A stretch of 64,000 nucleotides of DNA from Labyrinthula sp. Ha (GCA_015227615.1 JAALGZ010000005.1:1922001-1986000), one strand, 5' to 3'. Positions 34,892-48,356 are shown, numbered from the stretch's first letter. The notes: a model not told the origin generated them from the letters alone. Numbers and translations are program-made.

Positions 34892-36935
34892 ACTACCACT
34901 AAGTCTTTTTCAGCAATGGCATATGTCTAAATACTTTCTTAGAAGTTATAAGATTAAGTGAAAATATTTGAATGGCTGAAAATGGGTTAAATATCATTAT
35001 CCCCTCCCAGGAATTACCTCTTGTACCTTCGACTTCAATCAATATTTTCTAGAGGTTCTACACCATGTCTTAGCAATTATATCTTAGGCCTTGTGACACT
35101 TTACTGTTCGGGGTTGCTAATTCTTGGAAGCTGATATTCAACAATCCTGGAAGAAATTTTCGTCAATAATTGATTGGATTTTCCACTATGGTAGTTATGG
35201 AAGCCTAGTTTTGCTGACAATAATAACAGTTTCAATAATATCAATGTCAAACGTTTTCAAATTATAAGGCTCAAATTTTAACTCTTGGGAAAAACTCTTG
35301 GAGAATATAAACATGAAATCCCAATGGAGTAAATTGGATTAAGTTCTGTATATTTACTGAATAGAGTAATGCAGCTCACCAATGTTTACACTAGGAATGA
35401 TTTTAAGTACTGTAATCGAGGTGTTAGTTAAAATTTTGAATATTTGTACAAAATGCGGTCTTTTGTAATACTCGTTCTATCTCTTTTGAGATGTTAGTCT
35501 AATGTTTTGTTTAGACAGCATATGGGAAACTTAATTAACTTAACTTTTTCAAATAAGGAAAAGGAGGGCACTAGCATAAACCATTTTGATTCGGATTTAA
35601 CATCTCTCACCATGCGATAAACTATAGTGAGGCGAAGTTCTTTGATGTTACATAAGCTAATTAACACAAATATGAAACATTATACTAAGTGTACCCCCAC
35701 GAAATTATAAATAATGCTTAATCTGCTCCGATTAGCAAATGGAAAATTAAGTGTTCTTTTAACCAAGTAAATCCAGTTTTGACAAATTGTTAATGCAGGT
35801 TGCTAATATTCAATAAAGTGTCGTAGTACTCTAACATGCTACCATATAAGTAGAAAACTTTCAGCTTAACTTACTAAGATTTAGAGCATCTTGCCTATGC
35901 TGATTTGGGTCGTTTTCTTAAGCCTAAAAACCATAGCTTCTCATATCATGGAATGCTCTATGCTATCATTAGGGATCAAATTTGAAGCATTAAGAACTTA
36001 TGAATGATTTTTTTGCCTGTATTTCTCTTGTTGATGATCATTAATATTAACAAACCTGTTTTCAGTGATTATTGATATCCAATTGATTATCAGAATAAAC
36101 TTAGAATCATTTGATAAGAATCGAGAACACAATTTCCTTATTAACAATATAAACGCAAACAACTATCAAATAATTAGTGATTAACTTTATCAAATCCTAT
36201 GCCTAGCTACAATGACAAGAGAAATAATTTCATCGATCACAAGTTGGCCTGTTCCTACTTGCGTCTTGTTTGCAAATATACTCATGCGTTAACTTTTTAT
36301 GTTCTTTTTTGGAATGGAATCTTTGAAAGTCTTCGCTTTGTTATAATATCACAGGATCTCTTTGTATAATGCGATGAACATGAAGCATCAGAAATTTTCA
36401 TTAGAAATAGTACATAACCTCAAGAATCACAAGGGTAAATACAGAGAAAATTTAACCTCAGGACAGCCTTTTTGCCCTTACGTCAAGCTTGAGGTAATTC
36501 ATATGATTTTCATGACGGTTCATAGTTGTTTTTGCAAATCCTAAGGGTTTTCTTTCAGATTTGACTCATTATTCTGTTTTGCTACAGGTTACACTAGCTA
36601 TAACGGATAATGTCACTATGTTTTGAAAGAATTGATTTCTGATGTACTATTAACTTTAGTTCTACCTTAGGCTCGAGCAGGGTGATCCTTGCTGCTTTAT
36701 GATCTTGGTTTGAGAGCCTTTTACCAGTTTTCTTCAAATTATGGATCTTGATCTTTCCAACTTCTCTTCCGCCTTGTACCCTTGCTGTTTAGTTAGGATA
36801 AGCGTAAAATTTTATAAAATTAAAGTTAAACCTCCTTATAGTTCAGGGTTATTCCTGACTTTGTGACCTCTCGCAAGTCCTTTGCTCTTAAAGAATTCTG
36901 TAGGCGGTTATCATAGTACATTTTTGTGGGGTTCG

Positions 36936-37164
36936 TCAGTCGGTTCGGTAGAGCGGTAGAATAGCATAGGAAGATCGTTCCTGCATAGCTATTTCAGCTA
37001 AGAATTTTTGCACATAGGGGTATATTATTTGGAACTTTTGGTTTCTCATTCATATTTAGATATTTTCGTAACTTAATAGCAGAAACACCCCTCCATAATA
37101 GAATATAGGCCTCGGGTGATCTATTTGAAATAGTGCCCAAAAGCCAAGATTTTTGCAATAGCAT
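36936..37164 (-). CDS. Possible small gene divergent from Rpt2
   Basis: A minus-strand ATG at 37164 opens a frame reading MLLQKSWLLGTISNRSPEAY and KLRKYLNMNEKPKVPNN. A 25-nt GT...TAG segment (37013-36989) would join it to MQERSSYAILPLYRTD and a TGA at 36936, for 67 aa. The intron would be shorter than the 28-32 nt norm. Further coding-like text in another frame (YYDNRLQNSLRAKDLREVTK) continues to about 36826, so the gene may be longer and broken. No family was recognised. If real it would start only ~52 bp from the Rpt2 ATG. Confidence 0.25.
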
Positions 37165-37168
37165 TTGA

Positions 37169-38607
<1,439 letters not shown>

Positions 38608-38634
38608 GTTTTCAAGCTTGAGTCCTCTTACTCG

Positions 38635-40085
38635 TTAAATCATTTTTGTTATAAATAATTCTGGGTTTTCTATCAGGGATTTGATTTCATTACTAAATCT
38701 GGCCATGGTAGCTCCGTCAATCGTCCTGTGATCACCGGCGAAACTGACCATCATTTTCCCATCAACGATTCGACCCAGTGCTATTATTGCCATTTGCGGT
38801 GGAACAATGATTGGGGACATGTAAGTTCCTCCAATGGCACCAATGTTAGATAATGTTATTGTTCCGGCTTTTAGATCACTTTCCTCCAGCCGTTGATCAA
38901 GAACTTTTGCTTGAAGGTCCTTTATTCCCACTGAAATGTCAAACAAGTTCTTTGTTTCACAATTTTTCAAAACCGGCACAACAAGACCAGAAGGTGAATC
39001 TACAGCTACTGAAATGTGATGTTCTTTTTTGATGTTGATTGTCAGTGCATCAGCGTCTAAGTGGCCATTAATTTCAGGAAAACATTTTAGTGCCAACGAA
39101 AGTGCCTTCACATAGAAAGGAAGAAAGGATACTTTATCTTCTTTGTTACTGTTTGCATTTATCTGTGCACGTACCTCAGTTAACTTAGTAACGTTGAATT
39201 CGTCCATATAATTAAAGTGAGGAACTTTCAATGACTCGGTCATGGAGTTGAACATCAGGCGCTTTATCCCTGAAATTTTAATAATTTCATCTTCCTCAAA
39301 ACTTTGAGAAAAGCCCATGGAGTTGCGTTTCGGCTTAGGATTCTCTTTTACAAACTTAAGAATATCCGCTTTTAGCACTCTCCCATCTTTTCCAGTTCCA
39401 GGAACATTGGCCATGTTAATGTCATGTTCTTTTGCTAACCTCCTGACGCTTGGTGCACCTAAAACCTTTTGCTTCACAGGTGTAAGGACAGATGAAGACA
39501 TCATTGGCTCTGTATTAGTTGCAGTTGCGATGGGTTTATTTTTTTGGTCGACTGATGAATCAGTTTCTAGTGGGTCTGCAGTTATAGCTGCAACTGGTTT
39601 AACTTCTGGTAAAGGTTTTTCTTTTGTAGGAGTCTTAGCTGGAAGAGATTCGCTTTCTTGCTGAATGGAAACGAGAGTTGAACCCACTTTTGCAACTTCC
39701 CCTTCTGCCCATCCTAGGTTCATCACTTTTCCCTCGTACCTGGAAGTAATTTCTACAGTTGCTTTGTCAGATTGAACAGAGCAAAGGGGATCAAACTCTT
39801 CCACAGTATCTCCTTCTTTAACGAACCATTTAAGTATTTCAACTTCTGCTATTCCTTCACCAATATCTAAAAATAATTTACCTAACCAGAAATACCTGCT
39901 AATTTAAAATCCACAACTGAAGACGAAAAACTTCTGATACCAAAGCTATGTTGATTCTTAGGCCCAAATCCCGAAACACTACTTCTCACATTTAAGCTAT
40001 CGTACCATCTTCTAGCAATATTTATTTTACCTATATTTGTACATGCTTGTTGAGACTTTGCTAAAACTCGTACTGTGTAGAACAT
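38635..40085 (-). CDS. DBT: Branched-chain 2-oxo acid dehydrogenase E2 (dihydrolipoamide acyltransferase)
   Basis: This is the core subunit of the mitochondrial BCKDH complex in valine, leucine and isoleucine breakdown. Two exons (40085-39896, 39866-38635) with a 29-nt intron give 473 aa. The start at 40085 gives MFYTVRVLAKSQQ..., a basic mitochondrial presequence; an upstream in-frame ATG at 40175 would add 30 residues and hide it. The domains in order are a lipoyl domain (IGEGIAEVEILKWFVKEGD; lipoyl lysine in VQSDKATV), an alanine/proline/threonine linker, an E3-binding domain (APSVRRLAKEHDI...GKDGRVLKADI) and a catalytic domain ending in FAGDHRTIDGA (HxxxDG). SGIKRLMFNSMTESLKVPHF matches BCKDH E2 better than pyruvate or oxoglutarate E2. 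Confidence 0.94.
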
Positions 40086-43000
40086 TTTTCGTTTTTTCTT
40101 GGTTAACGGCTGAGTTAAGAGAGAAGAATCTTCAAGATACTCTCGTTGTACATTGAAGAATATACTAGTATGCACAAGTGCTGACGTGGCATTTCAAAAA
40201 GCTCCAACTTCATGTAGAGTACTGTTCACTGGTTGACTTAGTTTCTTGAGCTCTTGACTAATACTAAAAGCGGAATTTACAAAACATTTCATTCTAATGT
40301 TAAACAGAAAAGGAACATACTTGTTAATGTTGGAGTCTTTTTTGTTTTGCTTGTGCTGTGTTTATCATTTGCTGCCTAGCTGCTGAAGGCTTGGTTATTG
40401 ACGTTTATTTGAATCCAGTTTGGAAAAACAGAAATTAGGCTGAATGACCTTAGTTTTGGCATTAATTCTATTTCAAAAAATATTTATTAATTTATTATAA
40501 TGCCTTTGAGAAGCTAATTACCGAGTATAAGTTCTTGTAACTTGTTTAACTGTTCCTTTTGTCAGCTAACTTCTTACCCTGGGCTTATAGCGGGAACTTG
40601 TTTAACTCAAGTTACTTTTTTTCGCTATTAAGATTTAAATTAAATGAAAAATATGTTATGCTCTCTCTTTATATATTCATGTCTAAGGCAGATAGGCGCT
40701 TTCCTATAGAGGTATCTAAGTTCGTTGTATGTCAAGAGTTGATTCAATGGATAAAGCATACTTTGTCCTCATCGTTATGCCCAATATAATCATGAATCAG
40801 TTAAGGAGCAAGCTAATTATTAGGAACAACTACCCTAAGAATGATCTATGTACCGGGTATTTGGGCGATTTCTCATACATGCTGAGAAAATTCCAGAGCT
40901 GCATGCGAACTAACAATACAAAACTCTCCTAAACAATAAGAAGTTGAAAAGTATTGTGCCTAAGCAAATAGCTATGGCAGGACCTATTACTCTGATATTT
41001 CAAGCAAGATCTAAATTGGAAACAAACTCTTCTTTCTCAAATGTTCTTTCTAAACTTATGAGGTTAGCCTATGACCTTCTTTTCTTGGACCTAGCTCATG
41101 AAACAAAATGCGGGAGCTAGCTTCAATGAATTCCAATAAAATATAAATGTAAATAATGCAATAGATAATAAGCATTATAAAGTAGCTGAAGTAAGGTTTT
41201 TACTACAAGTTCAAGAAAAGACATTTGGAAGAGAACAATATGATTATATTGATGCAACAGAATGAAATTGTTTGTACTTCTTCCATAACTTTTCACACTT
41301 TCAACTCCTTATTTTTTATTCTCATTTGTTGAAACAATAATAAAATATAAACGCATTTTTGGTGATTTTGAAGAAATATATGATCTGATTAGGACAAGTG
41401 AACTACGTCTTTTGGTGATCACTCTTAAGTAAAGATGTTACATCTACCTCGCTCTTCTTTTCTTATAAGTACTGGATGACCCTAAATTCATTCAACATGA
41501 GCTCATTCAAACTTCTACTTATTGTGCTACTATTCCTTAAAGGATCATGATACCGGATGCATCATTAGTTGAGTTTAACCAAAAGAAAAGAAATACCTCT
41601 TCAGATGTGGTATATGAGTTAATATCTTAGCAGCTGATTAGCATCATTACACGAATCGTCGTCTTGACTTATTAGTTAAAAAGCAGCATAAAATATATAA
41701 CTATACAATTAACATTATAATCAGCCTTTATGTCTTAGAATGAATATCAGGTTTAGCTTGCTTTCATAAATCAAATTATATGAATGATTTTAGAAAAGGT
41801 TCATATCTTATTTAGACACACGTTTGCCTCATAAAAAGAAACCGAAGTCATAAATACTGCCACTGAACCTCGTGGAATGGAGAATATTAGTGAATTGTGT
41901 TTGAGGTCACTATGTGAGTAGCCAAAAAAATCTAGTTAAGAAAAGCATACTAAAGTAGGAAGTGTAAAGGACTCATTGTACAATTCTTGTCAAGTTAACA
42001 TATTGCTAAATTGGGTAGAATGTCAAAGATTTGATTTGAACTCTACATTTTACAAAAGTTCCAGAATCCTTCAATGTAATATTGCATTATATTAAACTGT
42101 GTAGTTGTGCAAGTAATACTCATGAGGAATGGAACCAAAAAGAGCACAAAAGATTAATCAATAAAATAGACCATGATCAAAGTATTTTATCTTTTTCTAG
42201 TATATTTTATCTGTTTCGTTGCTGTAGTTTGCATAATACCTTGTCCTAGACCTGGAGCAGTGCAGGGCCCCAACAATACCTATATTTACATTTCCATCAT
42301 CTATAGTACCGCTTTAAAATAGTTTAGCTCTTCTTTGACCATGTTCATTGCACTTGCTGTCTTCTTACTTTAACGATTTCAAATGTTTCTCAAAATATGA
42401 TTATTATATTGTTATTATTACATCTAGTTTAGATGAATGTACCAATCTGGAAACACGTTTAGGCTGAGCTAACCCTGCAACTGAATCTATAAAATAGCAT
42501 TAAATGTATGGTTTAGCGTATATGCCACTAAATTTTGACAATTGTAGTTTCAAACATCTTTATTTCTGGTTTTCTCAACTAGTTATTCAATATTTCGTGG
42601 GTATTTTAATTTTTTGCTAAGTATGATGTAGCCGGTGAGCCTTTCGGTATTTTGATATTCCCTTGCTTCATTGAAGCAATTTATTCAAGCTGTATGGCTT
42701 CTTTCAAGATAAGTTTTGAGACTGTCTAAGACTCTTTTAGCATATAAATCATTTCTTTACATACCACAAACTTAAATGTGCTATTGAATTTATTATTGAA
42801 GAGTTTAAAACTTTGGTTATGCTCTCATTCTCTTATGAATACCTTTTTGTTTTGTTTTCTGCACTTATACAACAAGCGATTTGTCTATTAACTGAGAGGG
42901 GCTCCAAGTTTCTGAACATTGAATGAGACTGATTTTGTGTCACTGTATGATTGTTATTGGCTTAAAACCTGACTGCCCGAGTTAAACATAAGTAATCTAA

Positions 43001-43811
43001 GCATAAGTATACTATGTCACTAAAAACATTAATAACTAGCACAGATAAAAGCAATCTGTCCCGAGTTTTTCAAAATTAACTATACTACGGGTAGAACTGT
43101 ATAATTTAGTACCCTATTAACTTTTGAAGTTTATTTTATCTTAGTTTTCTGAATAAGAATTTAACAGGTAAAAGTGATAAGAACTAGGAATTTAGTGAGA
43201 ACAAAGTTAATAACGTCTTTCCAACTCTGTGCGATTGGTAGTAGCTTCTTCACAGTTAATCCTTCTAAAAGAATCTTCAAACGAGAAAATTGAAGACCAC
43301 AGAGCATATAATTTAATTATAACATTTTTGACACCTGTATATTTTTCGGTATTTCTACCCCTAGTAGATAGTAAGCTCATAAATTCACCTAGAATGTTCA
43401 ACAAGAGCTTATATTAAATCATGATTTTCTCTTAGAGTTATATTCACCAATATAATTCGTTTAGAGCTATATAAATAACATTAAATAGCAAAATTCAAAC
43501 AAACTCTGCTATTTTAATTGCTATAGTCTTCTTCGGTTCTATAGCAGGTAATAAATCATAGGATAACACATTATTTTTGTGATCAACTGGTAAACGAGAT
43601 CACAACCAGATTTCCTTAGGAGGATTAGACTGGCATGAAGAAAATAAAATATATGCAACATGAGCTTAATACTTCACGTTCCTTTCAAAAAATTCTATTC
43701 CTAAGTTCTTGTTCCTCGCTTAATTCTTACTCGGATGGACTTATCACGTGTAATTGAAATAAGGAACAGCAAGTGTCAATTTTGCATTACTGCAGGACGT
43801 GAAGAAATTGA
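40086..43811. other. 3.7-kb AT-rich spacer
   Basis: I see no gene, tRNA, repeat array or mobile element here. Open frames are short and low in complexity. A 13-base direct repeat (AACTTGTTTAACT) occurs twice within about 60 bp near 40540-40610. Both flanking genes face the spacer with their 5' ends. Confidence 0.5.
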
Positions 43812-45002
43812 ATGATTCTTAAGAACAAGTACACACTCTTCTTTATATGTGCACTTTACTTTGGTATTCTATCAATACTTATGATTATATCATATAGTCA
43901 TATAGATCCAGGTAGCTTCTATTCTATTCCATTCCCACGCACTCAAGTGTATTCCTCTCATCTTAAACAAAAGCAATATAATACAAGAAATGCAGAGAAC
44001 TTTAAACCGATTAGAAGAACAGTGCGATCATTGATAAGAGTTCAGCAATACGGTGAATACAAAATACCTTTTATTCCGAAACGGGATTATCTAGTATTTG
44101 CAATGATATCACAGAAAGGAACCGAATCCCTATCTTCTTGGGTAAATGGCGGAAGAGATGAGGAAAGAAATTTTGATCTTGTTCTGTATTACTTTGAGGG
44201 AGACTTTCCAGCCCCCGAGAACTGCTTTGAGTTTGCGGAGTTTTGTTTGAACAAATCTGGCTTTAAATGGCCCAGTCTTTATCACTTTCTCACAACTTAT
44301 GTATACAAGCTGAATGTGGAAGATGATCTAGAAGTTTATCGACCTGAGCTTTACCGTGAGTTTAAGACTGATTACAAAGCAGTTTTTGCAATTGATGATG
44401 ATATAAGAATGCCACAGAAGGAGATTGTCAAGTTTTTAAGAGATTTCACCTTTTTCGGGTTAAAGTTTGCGCAACCAAGTTATAATGGTGAACTCTCTGA
44501 TCTCCATTTTCCAAGGATACAGAGATGGAGAGGAAACACTCTGGTTAGATACACGAACTTTGTTGAAAATGCAGCGATGGTTATTGATACAAAGGTTTTT
44601 CCAAAGATCATGCCGATAATGCGGCGCTCCATTTCTGGGTGGGGTATTGACTACTGCTTTTTTCACAACGCTGAGCCAGATGTTCACGAGATAGGTACTC
44701 TTCACACAGTCAAGGCTATTCATCCTCCTAACTTGACTCCGAGCAGAGCTTCCCAGGCATACATGACACTTGATAGCCAAACTGAGTTGAAATTGAACAA
44801 ATATGGAGGTCTTCAAGCCCCGAGAGATACTGTGAACAGAAGGGAAGGAGAAGATTTGATGAGATATTGCGGTGCGTTTATGTATGTACCAAAAGTTTTC
44901 TACAGAATTAAACCAGGAGAAGATAGAGAAAGTGTAATCAGGAGGGAACTTCATAATTACGAGTATTACAGAAGCTTTAATGCAATAAAAAGTATTTGGT
45001 AA
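43812..45002 (+). CDS. DUF707 family type II membrane protein, putative glycosyltransferase
   Basis: Single exon, 396 aa. A short N-terminus is followed by a hydrophobic anchor (LFFICALYFGILSILMIISY, about 9-28), so the rest is lumenal. DUF707 hallmarks are present: YLVFAMISQKG, FDLVLYYFEG (the 'f.vmlfhYDG' strand), an acidic metal-site-like FAIDDDIRMP, FAQPSYNGELSDLHFP, and GWGIDYCF near residue 278 (the 'aWGlD...' motif). DUF707 proteins occur in plants and protists, are predicted GT-A-like transferases, and lack a defined reaction. It is likely to work in the Golgi on glycans together with the sulfotransferase and GT8 type of enzymes. It converges with the coiled-coil gene at only 16 bp. 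Confidence 0.8.
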   Translation: MILKNKYTLFFICALYFGILSILMIISYSHIDPGSFYSIPFPRTQVYSSHLKQKQYNTRNAENFKPIRRTVRSLIRVQQYGEYKIPFIPKRDYLVFAMISQKGTESLSSWVNGGRDEERNFDLVLYYFEGDFPAPENCFEFAEFCLNKSGFKWPSLYHFLTTYVYKLNVEDDLEVYRPELYREFKTDYKAVFAIDDDIRMPQKEIVKFLRDFTFFGLKFAQPSYNGELSDLHFPRIQRWRGNTLVRYTNFVENAAMVIDTKVFPKIMPIMRRSISGWGIDYCFFHNAEPDVHEIGTLHTVKAIHPPNLTPSRASQAYMTLDSQTELKLNKYGGLQAPRDTVNRREGEDLMRYCGAFMYVPKVFYRIKPGEDRESVIRRELHNYEYYRSFNAIKSIW

Positions 45003-45018
45003 ATTCTAATTGAATACT

Positions 45019-45675
45019 TCAACGAAGGAATACAATGTTTCCAGGGAATTGATCGTTGTGTATTATATACTGAGACCCCTTATAAGTAAATCTAGTATAT
45101 TTATTTTCTTTATGGATTTCCTGTTGCAAAGATGGAGGAAAAGCAAGAGTAGGCACTTTCAAGAAACTTTTCACCTTTTCCATTAACTTTTTTTCTTCAT
45201 CAGCTTTTCGGTTCTTCACATATATATCGATTTCAGCGTCCATTTCACTTCGCTTTCGCTTAAAATTTTTGTTAAGTTCACAAACTTTCAGTTTATATTC
45301 TTTTTTCAATTGTCTCAACTTTTCAACATTCTTCATTCTCTGCTTACTCATCTCTTCCTCTATCTCAGTAACTTTTCTCTTTCTAAGCAATCTTAAATCA
45401 GACTCCAATAATTCTTTCTTTGTTTTCAATTCTTTATCGTATGCTGAGTCTTCCGCATTATTCACATTTTCTTGGTTAGTTTTGTCCTCTTCCTCTAAAT
45501 CGGTTATATCTGTTACTTGCGAGTATATTTCTTCTTCAGCCTCATCTTTCTCGGTACCTTGTGTGAATAAATTTCGCTGAGTATTAAATTCTGTGTCAAA
45601 TATATCAATTCGTTTCCTCGTTTTTTTCCTTGGTTGACTGCTTCCGCTGAAGAACATCGCAAGAATAGAATTCAT
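45019..45675 (-). CDS. Charged coiled-coil protein, unknown family
   Basis: Single exon, 218 aa, ATG start. The N-terminus carries a basic patch (QPRKKTRKRID) that could be nuclear. An acidic stretch follows (DITDLEEEDKTNQE), then a long coiled coil from about residue 80 to 170 (KTKKELLESDLRLLRKRK, EKLRQLKKEYKLKVCELNK). The last ~45 residues (FTYKGSQYIIHNDQFPGN) may be a small folded domain. This coiled-coil-plus-cap plan is common in kinetochore and spindle proteins, but I recognise no family. It is 121 bp divergent from the thiolase and 16 bp convergent with the DUF707 gene. Confidence 0.7.
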   Translation of the reverse strand: MNSILAMFFSGSSQPRKKTRKRIDIFDTEFNTQRNLFTQGTEKDEAEEEIYSQVTDITDLEEEDKTNQENVNNAEDSAYDKELKTKKELLESDLRLLRKRKVTEIEEEMSKQRMKNVEKLRQLKKEYKLKVCELNKNFKRKRSEMDAEIDIYVKNRKADEEKKLMEKVKSFLKVPTLAFPPSLQQEIHKENKYTRFTYKGSQYIIHNDQFPGNIVFLR

Positions 45676-45796
45676 CTCTTACACGGATCACCTTCAGTCT
45701 TGCCCAAAATGTAATATCTTTTGAAATTTAAACGGTAAAAGCTGAAACATACAAATAATCTTACAAATATTTCGAAGAGAATAATCATAAACAAAG
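45676..45796. promoter_or_regulatory. 121-bp bidirectional promoter region
   Basis: This interval must contain the start regions of the coiled-coil gene (minus) and the thiolase gene (plus). It is AT-rich and no CCAAT or clear TATA element was recognised. The role is inferred from position only. Confidence 0.35.
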
Positions 45797-47005
45797 ATGT
45801 CAAATATACCTGTAATTGTGTCTGCTGCTCGTACAGCTATTGGAAATTTTAATGGATCTCTGGCCTCAGTTAAAGCATCTCAATTAGGAGCCACGGTTAT
45901 CAAGTCAACCCTGGCGAGCACAGGTATTGATCCCTCCCGAGTTGATGAGGTAATCATGGGACAGGTATTGCAAGCTGGGGAAGGACAAAATGGTGCACGA
46001 CAGGCTCTTCTGGGTGCAGGTATTCCTACAGAAGTACCTGCTATGTCGATAAACAAAGTTTGTGGCTCTGGATTAAAATCTGTGTTCCTTGGAGCGCAAA
46101 ACATTTCTTCTCCTTTCACCTTTGAAGAAGGAAAGTATATAATATGTGGAGGACAGGAAAATATGAGTTTGGCACCAAGACTTTATCAAAATAGTAGAGT
46201 CGCAAACCGAATGGGAAATATTTTACTCGAAGATTCTATGATCAAAGATGGGCTTTGGTGTGCGTTCAATGACTATCATATGGGTATAACAGCTGAAAAT
46301 ATTGTGGAAAAGCATTCTATAACCCGAGAAGCTCAAGATGATTTTGCCTTTTCTAGCCAGGAAAAGGCGAAAATGGCGTTCTTAGATGGAAAGTTTAAGG
46401 ATGAAATTGTACCTGTAGTTCAGAAGGATAGGAGAGGAAATGAAAGTGTATTTGAAGTGGATGAGTTTATTAAGCTTAATATGAAAAGAGAAGATTTGGA
46501 TAAAATTAGGCCTGCCTTTAAGAAAAATGGTACTGTAACTGCAGGCAATGCATCTGGGATAAATGATGGCGCTGCTGTTGTACTTCTTACAGATAAAGCC
46601 ACTGCGATGAAGGACGGGCTTGAAATTCTTGCAGAGATAAAGGGATTCGCAAGTGCTGGAGTTGACCCAAAAGTTATGGGTCTTGGTGTTGTTCCTGCTC
46701 TGAATAAGTGCCTTGGGAGAGTTGGATGGGAACTAAGTGATCTTGATCTACTCGAGGCCAACGAAGCATTTGCCGCCCAAAGTTTGGGTGTCATGAACGA
46801 GCTTGGTGCAACTGAAGAATTCATTGCTGACAGGGTAAATGTGAACGGTGGAGCAATTGCTCTTGGACATCCTATAGGAGCTAGTGGTTGCCGTGTGTTT
46901 GTGACACTTTTACACGAAATGAAGCGATCAGGAAAAAAAAAAGGAGCTGCTACATTGTGCATTGGCGGCGGCCAGGGTGTCGCTCTAGCAGTGGAACGCG
47001 TATAG
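45797..47005 (+). CDS. Acetyl-CoA acetyltransferase (thiolase II)
   Basis: It condenses two acetyl-CoA to acetoacetyl-CoA (or the reverse), feeding sterol/isoprenoid synthesis or ending fatty-acid and ketone breakdown. Intronless, 402 aa, the normal thiolase length. The protein begins MSNIPVIVSAARTAIGNFNG without a mitochondrial or clear peroxisomal N-terminal signal, and it ends AVERV with no PTS1, so a cytosolic form is likely. Catalytic residues are Cys89 in NKVCGSGLK, the histidine in GGAIALGHPIGASG, and the second cysteine in LCIGGGQG. NEAFAAQ is also conserved. It is divergent from the coiled-coil gene and convergent with the CDF transporter (90 bp). Confidence 0.95.
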   Translation: MSNIPVIVSAARTAIGNFNGSLASVKASQLGATVIKSTLASTGIDPSRVDEVIMGQVLQAGEGQNGARQALLGAGIPTEVPAMSINKVCGSGLKSVFLGAQNISSPFTFEEGKYIICGGQENMSLAPRLYQNSRVANRMGNILLEDSMIKDGLWCAFNDYHMGITAENIVEKHSITREAQDDFAFSSQEKAKMAFLDGKFKDEIVPVVQKDRRGNESVFEVDEFIKLNMKREDLDKIRPAFKKNGTVTAGNASGINDGAAVVLLTDKATAMKDGLEILAEIKGFASAGVDPKVMGLGVVPALNKCLGRVGWELSDLDLLEANEAFAAQSLGVMNELGATEEFIADRVNVNGGAIALGHPIGASGCRVFVTLLHEMKRSGKKKGAATLCIGGGQGVALAVERV

Positions 47006-47095
47006 ATTTATTTGCGTGAAAGCCTTTCAACGAAAAACGAAAGTTTCGGAGTCTAAAGTTCAGTTATAGAAATAAGACATTCATTTCCCCCTCGT

Positions 47096-48356
47096 TTATC
47101 CTTTTATTTCAATGTCTGGTTCATCTGGAAAGTCTTCAGAGAGCTTGCTGTCTTGCCGGCTAGCTGCTCTACTTGGGGATATCAAGTTTTTATGTTCGTC
47201 TTCTTCTCGTGTGGTATAATCAACATGAACAAAAGCTCTTTCAACCTCATCTGCTTCTTCAATTAATTTCTGAAACCCAAGTGCTATGTCATGAGATTCC
47301 TTAACACTCATATTCCATGGGAGGACAATTTCAACCTCTACCAAATAACGCTTTCCAAAGTGATAAGCTCGGATTATATCAACTTCTAAATCCTGGTGAA
47401 ACTTATTACCCGTACGCCTAATTCTGTCAAGAAAAGAAGGGTCTGCTGTCTTTCCTACAAGGTAGTCTATTTGTTCATTTGCAATTTGGGTCCAAGATTG
47501 TGAAATATATATAGAGATACAAATAGCTCCAATAGGGTCCAAGTACCAGAGTTTATCTCCATCATACTGACAGAAGTATGCCGTCACCAGCGCTGCAAAA
47601 TTAGACAAAACATCGTTATAATGATCTTCATATAAGACGATTAAACTGTGCGCTCTGTCTCTGTTCTTGTAACAAACTATAAAGAGGACAAGCTAAGAAT
47701 TACTAAGAAAGAACATATACTTTGATGAAAATTGCAGAAGTTAAGAGTATTACTATCCCAGTTGTAATCTCAGGAACCTGGATTTTACTTGCATCAGAAA
47801 ACCCTTCATAGAGACGAATGAATGAGCTATAAACGACTTGAAGTGCAGCCATTGCCATGAGAGCAGCGCAAACTACAATGCCAACAGGCTCTAGGCGCGA
47901 TTTTCCCACTGGATATTCACTCTTATCTAGGAATAAATGCGAATAAAGTTTTACTTATATCTCTTGTTCCATTAAGAGCATAATACACAATCAATTGAGA
48001 AACAAGATCAAGCAGAGAATCGACAGCTGAAGCAAGAACAGCCAAGGACTGACTAGTGACGAAAACATAGATCTTTGCAGTAAAAAGCGTTATATTTGCA
48101 ATGAGACTAAGTATTCAATAAAAAAAGATTTAAATACGAAGTTATTACCATACCCCAAACTAGAAAATCGTCGTTGGACCATAAGTCTGGATGTAAAGAT
48201 AACGGAGGTTCTATGACAGTGGACCTAAGATAAGCGTATCAGATGGAATTACCGTCTGTTATCAGAGGTCTCAGAATACCTTCTTTTGTAAAAATGGTGG
48301 TTAGGGTTGCTGATTAATGGAGAAGCTTCGTTTGGGAGTTTTGATTGTTGGATCAT
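47096..48356 (-). CDS. Cation diffusion facilitator, Mn-type (plant MTP8-11 / fungal Mmt-like)
   Basis: A proton-coupled exporter moving divalent metal out of the cytosol. Five exons (48356-48253, 48224-48138, 48106-47955, 47926-47721, 47692-47096) with introns of 28, 31, 28 and 28 nt give 1146 nt and 381 aa. TM1 is ITSLIANITLFTAKIYV. TM2 carries SAVDSLLDLVS, the DxxxD signature of the Mn-CDF group rather than the HxxxD of zinc carriers. TM3-4 follow KSEYPVGKSRLEPVG. TM5 carries YEDHYNDVLSN (DHxxD), then TM6 LDPIGAICISIYI. A C-terminal ZT-dimer domain contains HVDYTT. The N-terminus is short and lacks a His-rich loop. Mn2+ as substrate is inferred from the motif. It is convergent with thiolase. 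Confidence 0.9.

Noticed and set aside
36930-36985. tRNA D-arm-like text (CGGTAGAGCGGTAG)
   Set aside because: No acceptor pairing, no T-arm and no anticodon stem; the region also reads as protein-like on the minus strand.
40559-40932. Two overlapping plus-strand open frames upstream of BCKDH E2
   Set aside because: They are short, overlap in different frames, have no motif and do not connect through a plausible intron.
44460-44954. 164-codon minus-strand frame opposite the DUF707 gene
   Set aside because: It is antisense to a conserved coding sequence with no independent signals.
46420-46962. 180-codon minus-strand frame opposite the thiolase
   Set aside because: It is fully inside a conserved, complete thiolase gene and has no family features; it is a shadow frame.
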